A stretch of 64,000 bases of DNA. Source: Kribbella caucasensis (GTDB lineage Bacteria > Actinomycetota > Actinomycetes > Propionibacteriales > Kribbellaceae). The translations under genes and the position numbers were made by a program. The stretch covers positions 133,044-197,043 of the forward strand of contig NZ_SNWQ01000012.1 in assembly GCF_004361855.1 (NCBI RefSeq), written 5' to 3'. Below, in pieces: positions 62,454 to 64,000 of the stretch. The notes below the pieces were generated by a model that was given only the letters and a program-made list of their open reading frames with translations, did no database searches and was not told the DNA's origin. The stretch's first letter is position 1. Each line of letters opens with the position of its first letter.

Positions 62454-64000
62454 CTACTCGGTTGCCAGGGCACCGGCGGGTGCGACCTTGGCGGCACGGC
62501 GGGCCGGTAGGACCGAGGCCAGCAGGCCGGCCACCGCGGCAACCACCGCGATCGTGATGAGCAACCGGCCGGGCACGGCGTACTCGACGGCGCCGCTGGT
62601 CTGCGCGCCCATCAGGGCAGCCGTCCCGGTCCAGCCGTAGATCAGGCCGAGCGCGATCCCCAGGCCGGCCGCGACGAGTGCCATCAGCAACGATTCGATC
62701 GCGAGCATGCCGCGCAGCTGGCGTCTGGTCAGGCCCATCGCCCGGAGCAGGGCGTTTTCGCGGGTCCGCTCCAGCACCGACAGGCTGAGCGTGTTGCCGA
62801 CGCCGACCAGCGCGATCAGCACCGAGACGCCGAGCAGACCGACCGCGACCGCGAGAAGCACATCGAAGACCTTCGTGTACGCGCTGCGTTCCGCGAGGCC
62901 GCCCTCGACCGACATGTCCTTGACGGAAGGGATGGACTGCTCGACCGCGTCGATCACCTCCGGTCCGTCCGCCTTCGGGTCCGTGGTCAGCCAGAATCCA
63001 GAGATCCCGGCGTTCGGCGACAGCCTGCGCAGATCGGTCTGGGTGACCGTGAACGACTCCAGACCGTTCCCTCGGTAGGCCTTCAAGGTGAGCTTGCTCT
63101 GCCCGGCGACGAGAGTGACGTCCGCTCCGTCCTTGAGGTCGAGCGTGGTCATCGTGGCGCGATCGAGCAGCGCGACACCTGGCTTGAGCTGACCAACCAG
63201 GTCCGGGTTGTGCACGACCGCGGGCGCCTTCGTCTGATCGATCCCGGTGACGGTCAACTGTTGCTCGCCCGCCTTCACCTCGACGGTCCGGACCGGGACG
63301 ACCTCCGTGATCCCCTTGATGTCGCGCAACTGCTGCTCGGCACTGGCCGGCATCTTCTCCTGGTAGGCCTTCACCATCAGGTCGACCGGATACGCCTCGT
63401 CCATCGTCGCGTCGAACGTCTTGCGCACCGAGGCGATCCCGACACAGGTCAGGCTGATCAAGGTGACGCCGATCAGCAGGGCCGACGTGGTCGCCGCGGT
63501 CCGCTTCGGGTTCCGGACCGCGTTGCCGACGGCGATCCGCGCGGGCACGCCGCCACTCCGCGCCGGTAGTGCGCCCAGCAGCCGGACGAGCGCGGGCACC
63601 AGCAACGAACCGATCGCCAGCACGCCGAGGAACGAGATCACCCCGCCGCCGACACCGACCAGCACCTCGTTCGTGCTCGCACATACCGCCAGCAACGATC
63701 CGCCACCGGCCAGCAGCAGGAAGCCGAACACCAGCCGGACCACCCCTGCCTTGGACGCGGCCACCGGCGCCGCCTCCGGCCGCAGCGCGGCCAGCGGAGC
63801 CACCCGCGTCGCCCGGCGGGCCGGCACGACGGCCGCGAGGATCGTCGCGATCGTGCCGAGCAGGAGCGGCAGGAAGATCGAGGCCAGGTCGAGGTGCAGC
63901 TGCACCGGCGGAATGCCCCAGTCGAACTCACGCGCCAGGGCCAGGCCGAGCGCGGACAACGCGATGCCGAACACCACACCGATCGTGGAGGCGACCAGGC
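62454..64000 (-). CDS. FtsX/MacB-type ABC transporter permease, C-terminal part (runs off the window)
   Basis: At least 515 residues of a large permease with its start beyond 64000. The visible part has two groups of helices: IFLPLLLGTIATILAAVVP, followed by an ATRVAPLAALRPE loop, the long extracytoplasmic region (about 180-400, EVVPVRTVEVKAGEQQLTVTG...), and a second FtsX domain (VFDVLLAVAVGLLGVSVLIALVGVGNTLSLSVLERTRENALLRAMGLTRRQLRGMLAIESLLMAL). The repeated PARRA-x-(R/K)VAP motif after each half marks a duplicated FtsX permease. Its ATPase is presumably upstream. Confidence 0.88.
   Translation of the reverse strand, partial: LVASTIGVVFGIALSALGLALAREFDWGIPPVQLHLDLASIFLPLLLGTIATILAAVVPARRATRVAPLAALRPEAAPVAASKAGVVRLVFGFLLLAGGGSLLAVCASTNEVLVGVGGGVISFLGVLAIGSLLVPALVRLLGALPARSGGVPARIAVGNAVRNPKRTAATTSALLIGVTLISLTCVGIASVRKTFDATMDEAYPVDLMVKAYQEKMPASAEQQLRDIKGITEVVPVRTVEVKAGEQQLTVTGIDQTKAPAVVHNPDLVGQLKPGVALLDRATMTTLDLKDGADVTLVAGQSKLTLKAYRGNGLESFTVTQTDLRRLSPNAGISGFWLTTDPKADGPEVIDAVEQSIPSVKDMSVEGGLAERSAYTKVFDVLLAVAVGLLGVSVLIALVGVGNTLSLSVLERTRENALLRAMGLTRRQLRGMLAIESLLMALVAAGLGIALGLIYGWTGTAALMGAQTSGAVEYAVPGRLLITIAVVAAVAGLLASVLPARRAAKVAPAGALATE

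Overview
The window is high-GC DNA with strongly GC-biased third codon positions, many GTG/TTG starts, frequent 4-base ATGA/GTGA overlaps and several probable leaderless messages (a -10 hexamer 6 to 9 bases before the start). These are the habits of an actinomycete. The gene pairs furA-katG, pmt/rsmI-metG and tatD...rpfB-rsmA-ispE are classic actinobacterial neighbourhoods. Overall gene content (radical copper oxidase, DUF222/HNH proteins, AfsR-like regulator, GuaB1) suggests Nocardioidaceae/Kribbellaceae, probably Kribbella-like. The genus is inference only.

Layout. 1-1435: end of an accessory region, with a DUF4913 protein coupled to a nucleotidyltransferase-like protein. 1473-5103: an EEP-family phosphatase/nuclease divergent from a furA-katG oxidative-stress operon with a mycobacterial-type FurA promoter and a very good terminator. 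5112-12936: membrane protein, secreted radical copper oxidase, GuaB1, a trypsin-like-protease/Nuc-endonuclease fusion, a secreted protein and a pentapeptide-repeat protein. 12967-17149: ROK kinase, then an IS605/IS1341-type remnant whose tnpB has lost its middle and runs in frame into a YcnI-CopC-CopD copper operon, then a MarR regulator. 17181-26170: a fructosamine-kinase-like gene and a seven-gene operon (Tat lipoprotein SBP, two permeases, double ATPase, SbnA-like PLP enzyme, DUF4213/DUF364 protein, MFS exporter) whose promoter carries a Zur-like box. It reads as a self-contained, probably zinc-regulated metallophore synthesis/export/uptake system.

26359-27935: a LexA-box promoter captured from a lost DUF222/HNH gene now drives a chimeric mini-ORF and an intact IS607-type TnpB. 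27961-31918: DUF1707 protein, protein mannosyltransferase, and a VapBC-like pair translationally coupled to rsmI. 31975-41985: first methionyl-tRNA synthetase, an AAA ATPase behind three phased GATA-N-TATC boxes, a LuxR-type regulator, a quinone-reductase-like protein, a second methionyl-tRNA synthetase of a different type, an SRPBCC protein and a large GT-C-like membrane protein. 42035-46697: tatD, nitroreductase, then rpfB-rsmA-ispE behind a long structured leader. 46698-55207: IS256 remnant, DUF222/HNH endonuclease, NmrA-like protein behind paired palindromic repeats, cupin, AfsR-like SARP regulator and an ATP-grasp protein.

55375-60111: Tet(M)/OtrA-like ribosomal protection GTPase, a frameshift-split solute-binding protein and an ABC-F ATPase, a cluster suggesting ribosome-targeting antibiotic resistance. 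60112-60567: non-coding, rich in hairpins. 60568-62430: MarR regulator divergent from a methyltransferase-glyoxalase pair with MarR-like boxes between. 62454-64000: C-terminal part of an FtsX-type permease cut by the window edge.

No tRNA, rRNA or CRISPR array was seen.
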